Assembly: GCA_051745395.1 (NCBI GenBank)
Contig: JBNJEA010000174.1
Span: forward strand, 1-5,711
Reading direction: 5' to 3'
Source: JBNJEA01 sp051745395
GTDB lineage: Bacteria > Desulfobacterota > Desulfobacteria > Desulfobacterales > Desulfosalsimonadaceae
Length of the DNA stretch: 5,711 nt
The notes under the pieces are model-generated. The model had not been told where the DNA came from. It made no database searches and saw only the letters and a list, made by a program, of their open reading frames with translations. A program made the translations under genes and the position numbers. The stretch's first letter is position 1; each line of letters starts with the position of its first letter. Positions 1 through 5,420 of this stretch are shown one piece after another.

Positions 1-342
1 CCGGGTCAAATAATCGCGCACCCCTGCCGGCACCCGGCCGGCATCGAGCAGCGCTTCTTTTCCGGCGGTGAAAGCGTGCAGGATGCGATCGCGGAAATCC
101 GGCATGGCGCATTGCTCCACGCAGTTGCCGCAGGCCGCGCAGCAAAACATGATCTCGGCGAGCCGCTCCGAGGTTTCCACCTTGTTGTCCAGCCAGGCCC
201 GCAGCAGCCACATCCGCCCGCCGGGCGAATAGGTTTCAAACCGGTAGGCCAGGTAGGCCGGGCAGTTGATGTCCGTATAATTTCCCGGCAGCTTGCAATA
301 CCCGCAGCGAAAACAGCGGTGCAGTATGTCTTCGTGTTCCAT
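1..342 (-). CDS. HdrC/HdrD/GlcF-like (Fe-S)-binding protein, N-terminal part (cut by window edge)
   Basis: This is an open frame of 114 codons from an ATG at 342-340 to the window edge, with no stop, so the gene continues to the left. The visible part is a two-cluster ferredoxin-like domain. A first cysteine set C10-x2-C13-x2-C16 is completed by C27-Pro, and a second set is C68-x2-C71-x2-C74-x3-C78 with an extra C67. Between them lies a stretch containing YSPGGRMWLLRAW, typical of the iron-sulfur partners of GlcD-type dehydrogenases and of HdrC/HdrD proteins. The expected role is cytoplasmic electron transfer from the flavoprotein encoded just upstream. Only 7 bases separate the two genes, and the Shine-Dalgarno GGGAG (353-357) overlaps the end of the upstream gene, so the two are probably translationally coupled. 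A C-terminal CCG domain is expected but lies outside the window, so HdrC-like (ferredoxin domain only) and GlcF/HdrD-like (with CCG domains) cannot be told apart. There is no signal peptide or membrane segment in the visible part. Confidence 0.85.
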   Translation of the reverse strand, partial: MEHEDILHRCFRCGYCKLPGNYTDINCPAYLAYRFETYSPGGRMWLLRAWLDNKVETSERLAEIMFCCAACGNCVEQCAMPDFRDRILHAFTAGKEALLDAGRVPAGVRDYLTR

Positions 343-349
343 CGGTACT

Positions 350-1723
350 CTACTCCCAGTTTCCGGGATTCATGATGCCGTTCGGGTCCAGGGTGGACCG
401 GATGCGGCAGATCAGGTCAAAGGTGTTGGAATCCATTTGGGAAATGATCTGCTGCTGGGCCGGGGCCTCGGCTTTCCAGGGAACGCCGCCTAACTCCAGT
501 GCCGCCGAGTTGGTTTCCTCCAGCGCCTGCTGGGCCCGTTGCATGTCCTGCGCATCGGCGCGGTTGAAGGCATAGGCGAAAAAAAACATCATGGCATGGC
601 CGGCGCCGATAATACGCGCGCCCAGCGACCAGGAGACCTCGTTTTTCTCCGCGATTTTTTTTCCCGCGCGGTAGGCGTCGGGAAAGGTTTCGATCGGCAT
701 GATGGCCCCGACGTATTCAAACCCGCCGCCCTTGCGGATATCGGCAAACCGGGCCAAATCCGGGGACGGCAGTTTCAGAAACCGCTTTTTCTGGGGCGGC
801 GGCATCGGCAGAAAACCGGCGGTTTTTTCGTCCATGTACGGCCGCACTGAGGCCCGCAGCAGGTTGCGCTTGAATTTGAGCTCTTCCTTGGTATGCGCCC
901 CGTAGGCGATGTTGATATGATAAAATCCCCGGGCCCATTCCGGCTTGGGCGTCATCCACGGGGTCATGTCCTCGGCCACCTGGGTGCCGGTCAGCCGGGA
1001 TAAAATATCGGGCATCGACCCGGCGTCCTCGCAGACGAAAATCAGCACGTCGTTGTGGGCGTAGTTTGGATAGAGCTTGATGCCCAGCTTGGTGACAACG
1101 CCAGTCGTGCCTGCCCAGCCCAGAAACAGCCCCGAAAGATCGGGCAGCGGCGCCCGGGCAAACCAGCCGTCGGATACCCCGCACGAGCCGGTGCGCACCA
1201 CCTCGCCAGTGGGCAGCACCGCCTCCATGCCGGTTAACATGTCGGAATGAAAACCGCCGAGAACGGAGAGATGGCCGGAGCCGTGGATGCTGATGTTGCC
1301 GGCGATGGTGGCAACGGGCGGCGCATCGGGCATGGAGTGCTTCAGGTTCGGATGGTGCTTTTTGAGATAGGCCTGCAGCCCCCCTTCGGAAACCCCGGCC
1401 TCGACCACCGCGTACCGGCTCATGGGATTAACGGAAACGATCCGGTCCATCCGCTTCATGTCCATTATGATGCCGCCCTTCAATGCCCGGGTCAGCCCGG
1501 AAAGCACCAGCCCGCCGCCCATGGGGACCACGGGCACGCCCATTTCATTGGCCAGGGCCATGATCCGGCTGACCTGATCGGTGTTTTCCGGCAAAACCAC
1601 CGCGTCCGGCGCAGCCGGCGGCATGGTCCCCTGGTCCATGGAATAGAGGTAGCGCTCCTCGGCCGCTTCGGAAACATAGGGTTTACCGACGATTTCCGCC
1701 AGTTTTTCAGTCAGGTTGTCCAT
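350..1723 (-). CDS. FAD-binding oxidoreductase, GlcD/VAO-PCMH family (probable 2-hydroxy-acid or alcohol dehydrogenase)
   Basis: The product is a 457-residue flavoprotein, close to the usual GlcD/D-lactate dehydrogenase length. Residues about 38-220 form the PCMH-type FAD-binding domain. Visible elements are the entry segment AVVLPENTDQVSRIMALANE (41-60), the glycine-rich pyrophosphate loop VPMGGGLVLSG (66-76), the MDRIVSVNP strand (92-100), GNISIHGSGH (142-151), the MEAVLPTGEVVRTG strand (166-179) and a final GTTGVVTKLGIKLYP (205-219). The C-terminus ends in STLDPNGIMNPGNWE, the standard GlcD-family closing motif. The middle (about 220-430) is the substrate-side cap domain and gives no clear substrate clue. 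The FAD-domain wording resembles p-cresol methylhydroxylase/vanillyl-alcohol oxidase as much as GlcD, so an alcohol or aromatic substrate is possible. No signal peptide is seen. Iron-sulfur genes flank it on both sides, which suggests they accept its electrons. Start choice: ATG at 1723 lies 11 bases after GGAG (1735-1738). A TTG immediately upstream at 1726 lies 8 bases after it and would add one residue. The two cannot be separated. Confidence 0.92.
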   Translation of the reverse strand: MDNLTEKLAEIVGKPYVSEAAEERYLYSMDQGTMPPAAPDAVVLPENTDQVSRIMALANEMGVPVVPMGGGLVLSGLTRALKGGIIMDMKRMDRIVSVNPMSRYAVVEAGVSEGGLQAYLKKHHPNLKHSMPDAPPVATIAGNISIHGSGHLSVLGGFHSDMLTGMEAVLPTGEVVRTGSCGVSDGWFARAPLPDLSGLFLGWAGTTGVVTKLGIKLYPNYAHNDVLIFVCEDAGSMPDILSRLTGTQVAEDMTPWMTPKPEWARGFYHINIAYGAHTKEELKFKRNLLRASVRPYMDEKTAGFLPMPPPQKKRFLKLPSPDLARFADIRKGGGFEYVGAIMPIETFPDAYRAGKKIAEKNEVSWSLGARIIGAGHAMMFFFAYAFNRADAQDMQRAQQALEETNSAALELGGVPWKAEAPAQQQIISQMDSNTFDLICRIRSTLDPNGIMNPGNWE

Positions 1724-1734
1724 CAACTTTTCAT

Positions 1735-1739
1735 CTCCG
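1735..1739 (-). promoter_or_regulatory. Ribosome binding site of the flavoprotein gene (start ambiguous)
   Basis: CGGAG on the minus strand precedes two adjacent in-frame starts, TTG (1726-1724) and ATG (1723-1721), at 8 and 11 bases. The neighbouring genes use 7 bases (three genes) or 10 bases (one gene), so spacing does not settle the choice. Confidence 0.5.
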
Positions 1740-1775
1740 TCCTTGAAATCTCATCAACCATCTTATCGGCAACGG

Positions 1776-1900
1776 TTGGCACAGTGAAAAGGGCCATATA
1801 CAAGGCGGATCGGTTTTTCATACGCGAAGGCATACTATTCGTATGTTGAGCGGATGAAAAATCGATACAACGCAGTAGATGGGCCTTTTAGCGAAGCCAA
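1776..1900. repeat. Long imperfect palindrome filling the gap between the iron-sulfur and flavoprotein genes
   Basis: Nearly all of the intergenic space folds back on itself. The outer arms are TTGGC (1776-1780) and GCCAA (1896-1900). Then 1787-1801 matches the reverse complement of 1875-1889 at 13 of 15 positions, 1808-1825 matches that of 1850-1867 at 15 of 18, and the centre is CATACTATTCGTATG (1831-1845), a 5-base inverted repeat with a 5-base loop. The outer arm begins at the base next to the TAG stop of the upstream iron-sulfur gene. There is no T-run after the hairpin on the minus strand, so it is not a standard terminator. It could be a REP/MITE-type dispersed repeat, or an RNA structure that tunes expression of the downstream flavoprotein. 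The pairing is seen directly; the role is inference. Confidence 0.7.
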
Positions 1901-2923
1901 CTATTCGCCCAGAGCCATCTGCACCAGATCACTGACCAAAATCGGCATCAGCCCCTTTTCGGCGACATCTTCAGCCAGCGTGGCCATGCAGAACGGACAG
2001 TTGAACACGCAGTACGTGGCCCCGGAATCGACCATGTCAGCGATGTTTTTCTCCACCAGTTCGTCGGCCGTATCATCACGCTGCTGGGCACGGGGCACGC
2101 CGCCGCAGCACAGGGTATTTTCCCGGTCGTAGGTGCGCGCCGGACGCTCGGCCCCGATTTTTTCCAAAATTTCATCGAGCACCGCATCGGTTTCCGGGAC
2201 CAGGCGGTTGGAACAGGGCCGCTGGTAGGCGATTTTGACGTTAAGCGGCCGGATACGGTCGGACAGTTCATCGAGTCGCCGGTTGACATAATCAAACAGG
2301 TGCACCGGTGTAAACGGGACCTCAATGCCGTAGGCATCGGCCACGCTGGTGTAGGTGCCGTAGCATTCATCGTGAAAGCAGATCATCTCGGAAACCCCGC
2401 TGTTGTCTAAGTAGTGGGCCTTGATGTTTTCGATCATCTGCGGCACCCGCTCCCGGATCACCGAATTTTTGGCAAAGTGCAGCCACATGATGTTGCAGAA
2501 GATATCGGTGCCCACGATAACCGAGGCCCCCTCAAACAGCTTGCCCCGAACGCAGCCGGTGAGCATGGGAAAGGCGCACATGTTGACCACCGGGGCCTGG
2601 ACTTCCTGGCTGGTGATCCGCCCTTTGGGGCCCATCATTTTTAACTGCTCCTTGACGATCGGCACCGGTGCGGGCAAAATGCCCAGTTCTTCCTGGCGAT
2701 CGACCAGGAAATAAAAGGGGTTGTTGTCATAGGGACAATACTCCTGGCAGGCGTAACAGGTCAGGCATTCGTCGAGCACGCGGCTGTGTTCGCCGGCATT
2801 GAGTTTTTCCCGCTCCTTTCGGGCCTCGGCCACGTCGCGAAAATTGATATACTGGCATTTCATCAGGCAGTCGACGGTTTCGCAGGCCGCACAGACATCC
2901 GGGTTGAATTTGACGCCACTCAA
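1901..2923 (-). CDS. HdrD-like CCG-domain (Fe-S)-binding protein with two N-terminal ferredoxin-type cysteine sets
   Basis: The product is a 340-residue protein. The N-terminus carries C11-x2-C14-x4-C19-x3-C23 and C53-x2-C56-x2-C59-x3-C63-Pro, two likely [4Fe-4S] sites. The C-terminal half carries one full CCG motif, C237-x34-C272-C273-x35-C309-x2-C312, which fits the CX31-39CCX35-36CXXC signature of heterodisulfide reductase HdrB/HdrD and of lactate/glycolate dehydrogenase iron-sulfur subunits. The preceding repeat is degenerate: at the CCG place only C143 remains, and at the CxxC place the sequence is H184-D-E-C187. The probable role is cytoplasmic electron transfer, perhaps to a thiol/disulfide couple, working with the GlcD-like flavoprotein encoded downstream. 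The start is TTG at 2923-2921: GGGAG (2931-2935) lies 7 bases upstream, and the next in-frame ATG (residue 21) would remove the first three cluster cysteines. No membrane segment is seen, so any menaquinone contact would need another subunit. Confidence 0.9.
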   Translation of the reverse strand: MSGVKFNPDVCAACETVDCLMKCQYINFRDVAEARKEREKLNAGEHSRVLDECLTCYACQEYCPYDNNPFYFLVDRQEELGILPAPVPIVKEQLKMMGPKGRITSQEVQAPVVNMCAFPMLTGCVRGKLFEGASVIVGTDIFCNIMWLHFAKNSVIRERVPQMIENIKAHYLDNSGVSEMICFHDECYGTYTSVADAYGIEVPFTPVHLFDYVNRRLDELSDRIRPLNVKIAYQRPCSNRLVPETDAVLDEILEKIGAERPARTYDRENTLCCGGVPRAQQRDDTADELVEKNIADMVDSGATYCVFNCPFCMATLAEDVAEKGLMPILVSDLVQMALGE

Positions 2924-2930
2924 AGGTTTT

Positions 2931-2935
2931 CTCCC
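2931..2935 (-). promoter_or_regulatory. Ribosome binding site supporting a TTG start
   Basis: GGGAG on the minus strand sits 7 bases before TTG (2923-2921). The same core and spacing occur before two other genes in the window, which supports this non-ATG start. Confidence 0.7.
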
Positions 2936-2962
2936 TGTTCGATTATTTTAAGCATATACCCA

Positions 2963-2991
2963 TTTTTAAAACAGACGTTCGCTTTCGTCAA
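2963..2991 (-). promoter_or_regulatory. Candidate sigma70 promoter for the iron-sulfur/flavoprotein transcription unit
   Basis: On the minus strand TTGACG (2991-2986; 5 of 6 to consensus) is followed after exactly 17 bases by TAAAAA (2968-2963; 4 of 6). Transcription would begin near 2956, leaving a leader of about 30 bases that contains the GGGAG ribosome binding site. A short dyad, GACG-N8-CGTC (2974-2989), lies in the spacer and could be an operator half-site pair, but its arms are only 4 bases. A second AT-rich stretch, TATATGCTTAAAAT, just downstream offers alternative -10 hexamers. This is prediction from hexamers only. Confidence 0.45.
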
Positions 2992-3100
2992 TTCCGATCC
3001 AAACCTACCCAAGGATCATTCAAAAAACATAGTTCTCCGTATTGTTCCGATTCATAAGTTCGAATTTTCAATGAAGGCATCATGAACGGGCATGGTCTTT

Positions 3101-3218
3101 AAAAAGCATACTGCTACGTCCGTCATGCCCGCGAAGGCGGGCATCCAGTTTTTTAGATGGCAACAAGAACCTGGATGCCTGCCTTCGCAAACATGACAGA
3201 CGAGGCAATGTGCATTTT
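3101..3218. repeat. Dispersed palindromic repeat (REP/MITE-like) with long inverted arms
   Basis: Bases 3117-3148 match the reverse complement of 3171-3202 at 27 of 32 positions. Extending outward, 3101-3148 matches that of 3171-3218 at 38 of 48, around a 22-base loop. Each arm holds its own small hairpin: the left one is ATGCCCGC-GAAG-GCGGGCAT (3125-3144), and the right one is a decayed form of it. A core of the type TCATGCCCGCGAAGGCGGGC is common in dispersed repeats of many proteobacterial genomes; read on the minus strand, a spurious frame through it gives the familiar WMPAFAGMTD. All five mismatches in the inner arms are transitions. It is probably a non-autonomous element, as no transposase is present in the window. 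Confidence 0.8.
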
Positions 3219-3275
3219 TGGGTATGTCTGGGGTCCCCGAAATCTGTTGCTTTTGAATTGAACCCATAACTGCTT

Positions 3276-3298
3276 TTTTACCGGAAAAACGGATAAAA
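3276..3298 (-). terminator. Possible weak terminator after the activator gene
   Basis: Just downstream of the activator stop, the minus strand reads TTTTATCCG, a T-rich loop, then CGGTAAAA. This forms an 8-pair stem with one bulged T. It is AT-rich and is not followed by a T-run, so termination would be weak. It may be no more than a chance hairpin. Confidence 0.25.
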
Positions 3299-3303
3299 CA
3301 AAT

Positions 3304-4089
3304 TCAGGACTCTATCCGCCCGGCCAGCAGGGCCGCGCCGATGGCGCCGGTGAGCTGGGCGGAATCGGAAACGTAGATATCGGTTTCCAGTTTGTTTTTA
3401 AGCGCCTGGACCGCCCCGACATTGCGGGCCACGCCGCCGGTCATCATCACGGGCTCGACCACCCCGACGCGCCGGGCCATGGCCGAAATCCGGGCCGCCA
3501 CGGATTCGTGGATGCCGGCGATGATGTTTTCGCGGGTCTCGCCCTTGGAAATCAGGGAAATGACCTCGGATTCGGCAAAAACAGTACAGATGCTGGAAAT
3601 TTTCGCCGGCTGATCGGCCCGGGCGTAAAAATCGCCGAAGCCGTCGAGATCGACTTCCATGGCCCGGGCCATGACTTCCAGAAACCGCCCCGTACCCGCG
3701 GCGCACTTGTCGTTCATGGCAAAATCGACCACCTTGCCGTTGGCATCCAGCCGGATGACCTTGCTGTCCTGACCGCCCACGTCGATGACAAACCGGATTT
3801 CCGGGTCTACGAAATGCGCGCCGGCGCCGTGGCAGGTAATCTCCGTGACGGCCTTGTCTGCGAAATCCACGTTGTGGCGGCCGTAGCCGGTCGACACGAT
3901 GGCGGCCACATCGGACCGGCTGCGCCCGGCGTCGGCCAGCAAGCCATCGAGTACATCATGGCCGGCTTTTTTGGCGTTATACCCCGTAAACTGCAGACGG
4001 GTGCCTACGATACGGTCCCCGTTTACCAGGGCCGCCTTGGCGGTAATGGAGCCGATGTCAATGCCGGCGGCGAGAAATTGCTGATTCAA
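3304..4089 (-). CDS. 2-hydroxyacyl-CoA dehydratase activator ATPase (HgdC/FldI/HadI-like, BadF/BadG/BcrA/BcrD family)
   Basis: The 261-residue product matches the length of HgdC-type activators (about 260), which work as homodimers. It hydrolyses ATP to drive a very low-potential electron from its [4Fe-4S] cluster into the dehydratase. Residues 8-18 (AGIDIGSITAK) are the ASKHA phosphate-1 loop, 66-71 STGYGR, 101-109 VIDVGGQDS the phosphate-2 region, and 216-222 MTGGVAR the adenosine motif. C129 in NDKCAAGTGRF and C168 in ICTVFAESEV are the two cysteines which, one pair per monomer, hold the bridging cluster in HgdC. C86 in ITCHG is also typical of the family. All signature motifs are intact. 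It lies 21 bases after the dehydratase subunit gene, so co-transcription is very likely. The start is TTG (4089-4087), with GGGAG (4097-4101) 7 bases upstream and no ATG in frame nearby. A single 261-residue activator argues against the BcrA/BcrD heterodimer arrangement of Thauera benzoyl-CoA reductase. Its electron donor (ferredoxin or flavodoxin) is not in the window. Confidence 0.95.
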   Translation of the reverse strand: MNQQFLAAGIDIGSITAKAALVNGDRIVGTRLQFTGYNAKKAGHDVLDGLLADAGRSRSDVAAIVSTGYGRHNVDFADKAVTEITCHGAGAHFVDPEIRFVIDVGGQDSKVIRLDANGKVVDFAMNDKCAAGTGRFLEVMARAMEVDLDGFGDFYARADQPAKISSICTVFAESEVISLISKGETRENIIAGIHESVAARISAMARRVGVVEPVMMTGGVARNVGAVQALKNKLETDIYVSDSAQLTGAIGAALLAGRIES

Positions 4090-4096
4090 ATGTATG

Positions 4097-4101
4097 CTCC
4101 C
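4097..4101 (-). promoter_or_regulatory. Ribosome binding site supporting a TTG start of the activator gene
   Basis: GGGAG on the minus strand lies 7 bases before TTG (4089-4087), in the 21-base gap after the dehydratase subunit stop. No ATG or GTG in the right frame is close enough to use it. Confidence 0.7.
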
Positions 4102-4110
4102 GTAAAAAAA

Positions 4111-5358
4111 TCAATATCCGGCTTGCAGCGTCTCCATGAACGCGTCAATGCGGGTGGCGATCTGGCTTTCAGAAAAATGACGCTCGTCGACCATGTCGGC
4201 TTCGATCATCAGAGTCGGGATCTTGAGCTCGTCCATGACCATTTTCTGCAGATCGTACTGCCCGAGGGAATAGGGCTTGCAGCTCCGGTTCGAGTGCATC
4301 ACCAGGCCGTCGGCATCGTATTTGTAAATCATTTCCCGCAGCTTATCGATCATCAGATCATGGGAAATGTTGATGTAGACCCGGGTATAGGCCAGGGCCA
4401 TCGTTTCCAAGAAATTGTTTTCGTCGATTAACGGCAGCACCCCGCTCCAGGCCGAGGTATAGGTATCGGCCACCAGGCAGGCGTCATGGGCGGCAAACTT
4501 TTCGGACAGCCATTTGGTTTTATACCAGACCGGCAGGTTGTCCCACAGCAGCCGGTATTTTTCGGAAGGCACCATGGCGATGCCTTCGTTGACCCGCTCG
4601 TGCATTTCGTCGAGCAGCTGGCGGTAATAATCCACGGCCTCTTGGGTGCCGCGCAGGGTCACGATCAGGGCCAGGTGGAAAAAGGCGTCGAATGCGGTCA
4701 TGGGTGCGGGCTTGTGCGCCGACATGTCGAGCACGTCCTGCCAGAGCCGCAGGCCCTCCACCGAGCGCCGGCCGACTTCGGCCATGTGGTCGTAATCCAT
4801 TTTCCGGCCGCACTGGGTTTCCAGAAAGGCGATGTATTCGTAAATCTGACGAAGGACATAGTTTTTCGCCGCATCGGTGAACTCCCGGTGCACAAAAGGT
4901 GTGTCCAGGATAAACAGCGGCACGTCGAAATAGCGGGCGGCGACTTCGTACCATTTCAGCACGGTGCCGCAGATGTTGTTGCAGCAGACCAGAAAATCCG
5001 GTGCGGGCAGGCCGCCGATGGGGCCGCCGTCGACGACCGCGCAGGCGATATCGGCGCGGGCATAGGAGCACAGATCGCGCGAATAGCCCATTTCCTCGGC
5101 CTTTTCACACAGATCGACCCCCATCTTGGACGCCCCGATCATGGCCCCGTGGTTTTCCGGATACACGGGAATGACGTCCATGGCGATTAAGGGTTCGACC
5201 GGCCCGCCGCTGGTGATCCAGGCCACCTTCTTGCCGTTTTGCCCGGCGCTTTTGGCCTCGATGTAATAATGGGTCATGATTTCCTTCATCCGGGAAACGG
5301 CCTTGATTTTGCGCTTTTCCTTTTCCGGGTCCCGGGGTTTTTCCTCCGTGTCGGCCAT
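4111..5358 (-). CDS. 2-hydroxyacyl-CoA dehydratase / benzoyl-CoA reductase family, larger subunit (HgdA/HadB/BcrB-like)
   Basis: The 415-residue product belongs to the 2-hydroxyacyl-CoA dehydratase D-component family. Together with the subunit encoded upstream it would form the [4Fe-4S] enzyme that receives an electron from the activator. Three conserved cysteines are placed as expected for cluster ligands: C97 (DLCSYARAD), C130 (CNNICGTVLKWYE) and C360 (HSNRSCKPYSLGQYD). The 33 and 230 residue intervals are close to those I recall for HadB of Clostridioides difficile. The family layout is visible: a first Rossmann-like half opening with VAWITSGGPVEPLIAMDVIPV (44-64), a helical middle, and a second half with DADGLVMHSNRSC (348-360) and the closing ADMVDERHFSESQIATRIDAF (387-407). 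It is shorter than HgdA (about 477). ATG at 5358-5356 is chosen because GGGAG (5366-5370) stands 7 bases upstream; a TTG at 5376 lies upstream of that site and is unlikely. The substrate could be a 2-hydroxyacyl-CoA or an aromatic acyl-CoA; sequence alone does not decide. Confidence 0.93.
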   Translation of the reverse strand: MADTEEKPRDPEKEKRKIKAVSRMKEIMTHYYIEAKSAGQNGKKVAWITSGGPVEPLIAMDVIPVYPENHGAMIGASKMGVDLCEKAEEMGYSRDLCSYARADIACAVVDGGPIGGLPAPDFLVCCNNICGTVLKWYEVAARYFDVPLFILDTPFVHREFTDAAKNYVLRQIYEYIAFLETQCGRKMDYDHMAEVGRRSVEGLRLWQDVLDMSAHKPAPMTAFDAFFHLALIVTLRGTQEAVDYYRQLLDEMHERVNEGIAMVPSEKYRLLWDNLPVWYKTKWLSEKFAAHDACLVADTYTSAWSGVLPLIDENNFLETMALAYTRVYINISHDLMIDKLREMIYKYDADGLVMHSNRSCKPYSLGQYDLQKMVMDELKIPTLMIEADMVDERHFSESQIATRIDAFMETLQAGY

Positions 5359-5365
5359 TGATCGA

Positions 5366-5370
5366 CTCCC
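5366..5370 (-). promoter_or_regulatory. Ribosome binding site fixing the start of the larger dehydratase subunit
   Basis: GGGAG on the minus strand is 7 bases before ATG (5358-5356). It lies between that ATG and the upstream in-frame TTG at 5376, which favours the shorter 415-residue product. Confidence 0.7.
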
Positions 5371-5420
5371 AAGCAAAAATGTGGTTTTCCGATGGACGTG
5401 TAAGGGCCCGTCCCGTCGCC

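Larger units (their letters stand above)
2924..3303. other. 380-base non-coding region separating two transcription units
   Basis: No credible gene lies here. It is clearly richer in A+T than the flanking genes. From right to left it holds a weak hairpin after the activator gene (3276-3298), about 57 bases without recognisable features (3219-3275), a large decayed palindrome (3101-3218), about 110 bases without recognisable features (2992-3100), and a candidate promoter with ribosome binding site for the iron-sulfur gene (2931-2991). The split suggests that the dehydratase genes and the redox genes are transcribed, at least partly, as separate units. Confidence 0.7.

Noticed and set aside
1247..1849. 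200-codon open frame on the plus strand
   Set aside because: It is antisense to the flavoprotein N-terminus and runs into the palindrome; no domain or convincing ribosome binding site was seen.
3230..3238. GGGGTCCCC short perfect palindrome
   Set aside because: Only 4 base pairs with a one-base loop and no T-run; it is too short to call as a terminator or operator.
3052..3267. 71-codon open frame on the minus strand between the two transcription units
   Set aside because: Its central part is the translated palindromic repeat (WMPAFAGMTD is the well-known spurious product of this repeat type), so it is not a gene.
3508..4431. 307-codon open frame on the plus strand
   Set aside because: It lies antisense across the activator gene and the end of the larger dehydratase subunit gene, both with intact family motifs. 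It shows no recognisable domain and is a by-product of the GC-rich third positions.
4486..5190. 234-codon open frame on the plus strand
   Set aside because: It is antisense to the larger dehydratase subunit, is rich in His, Gly and Arg as expected for a reverse-strand shadow, and has no family resemblance.
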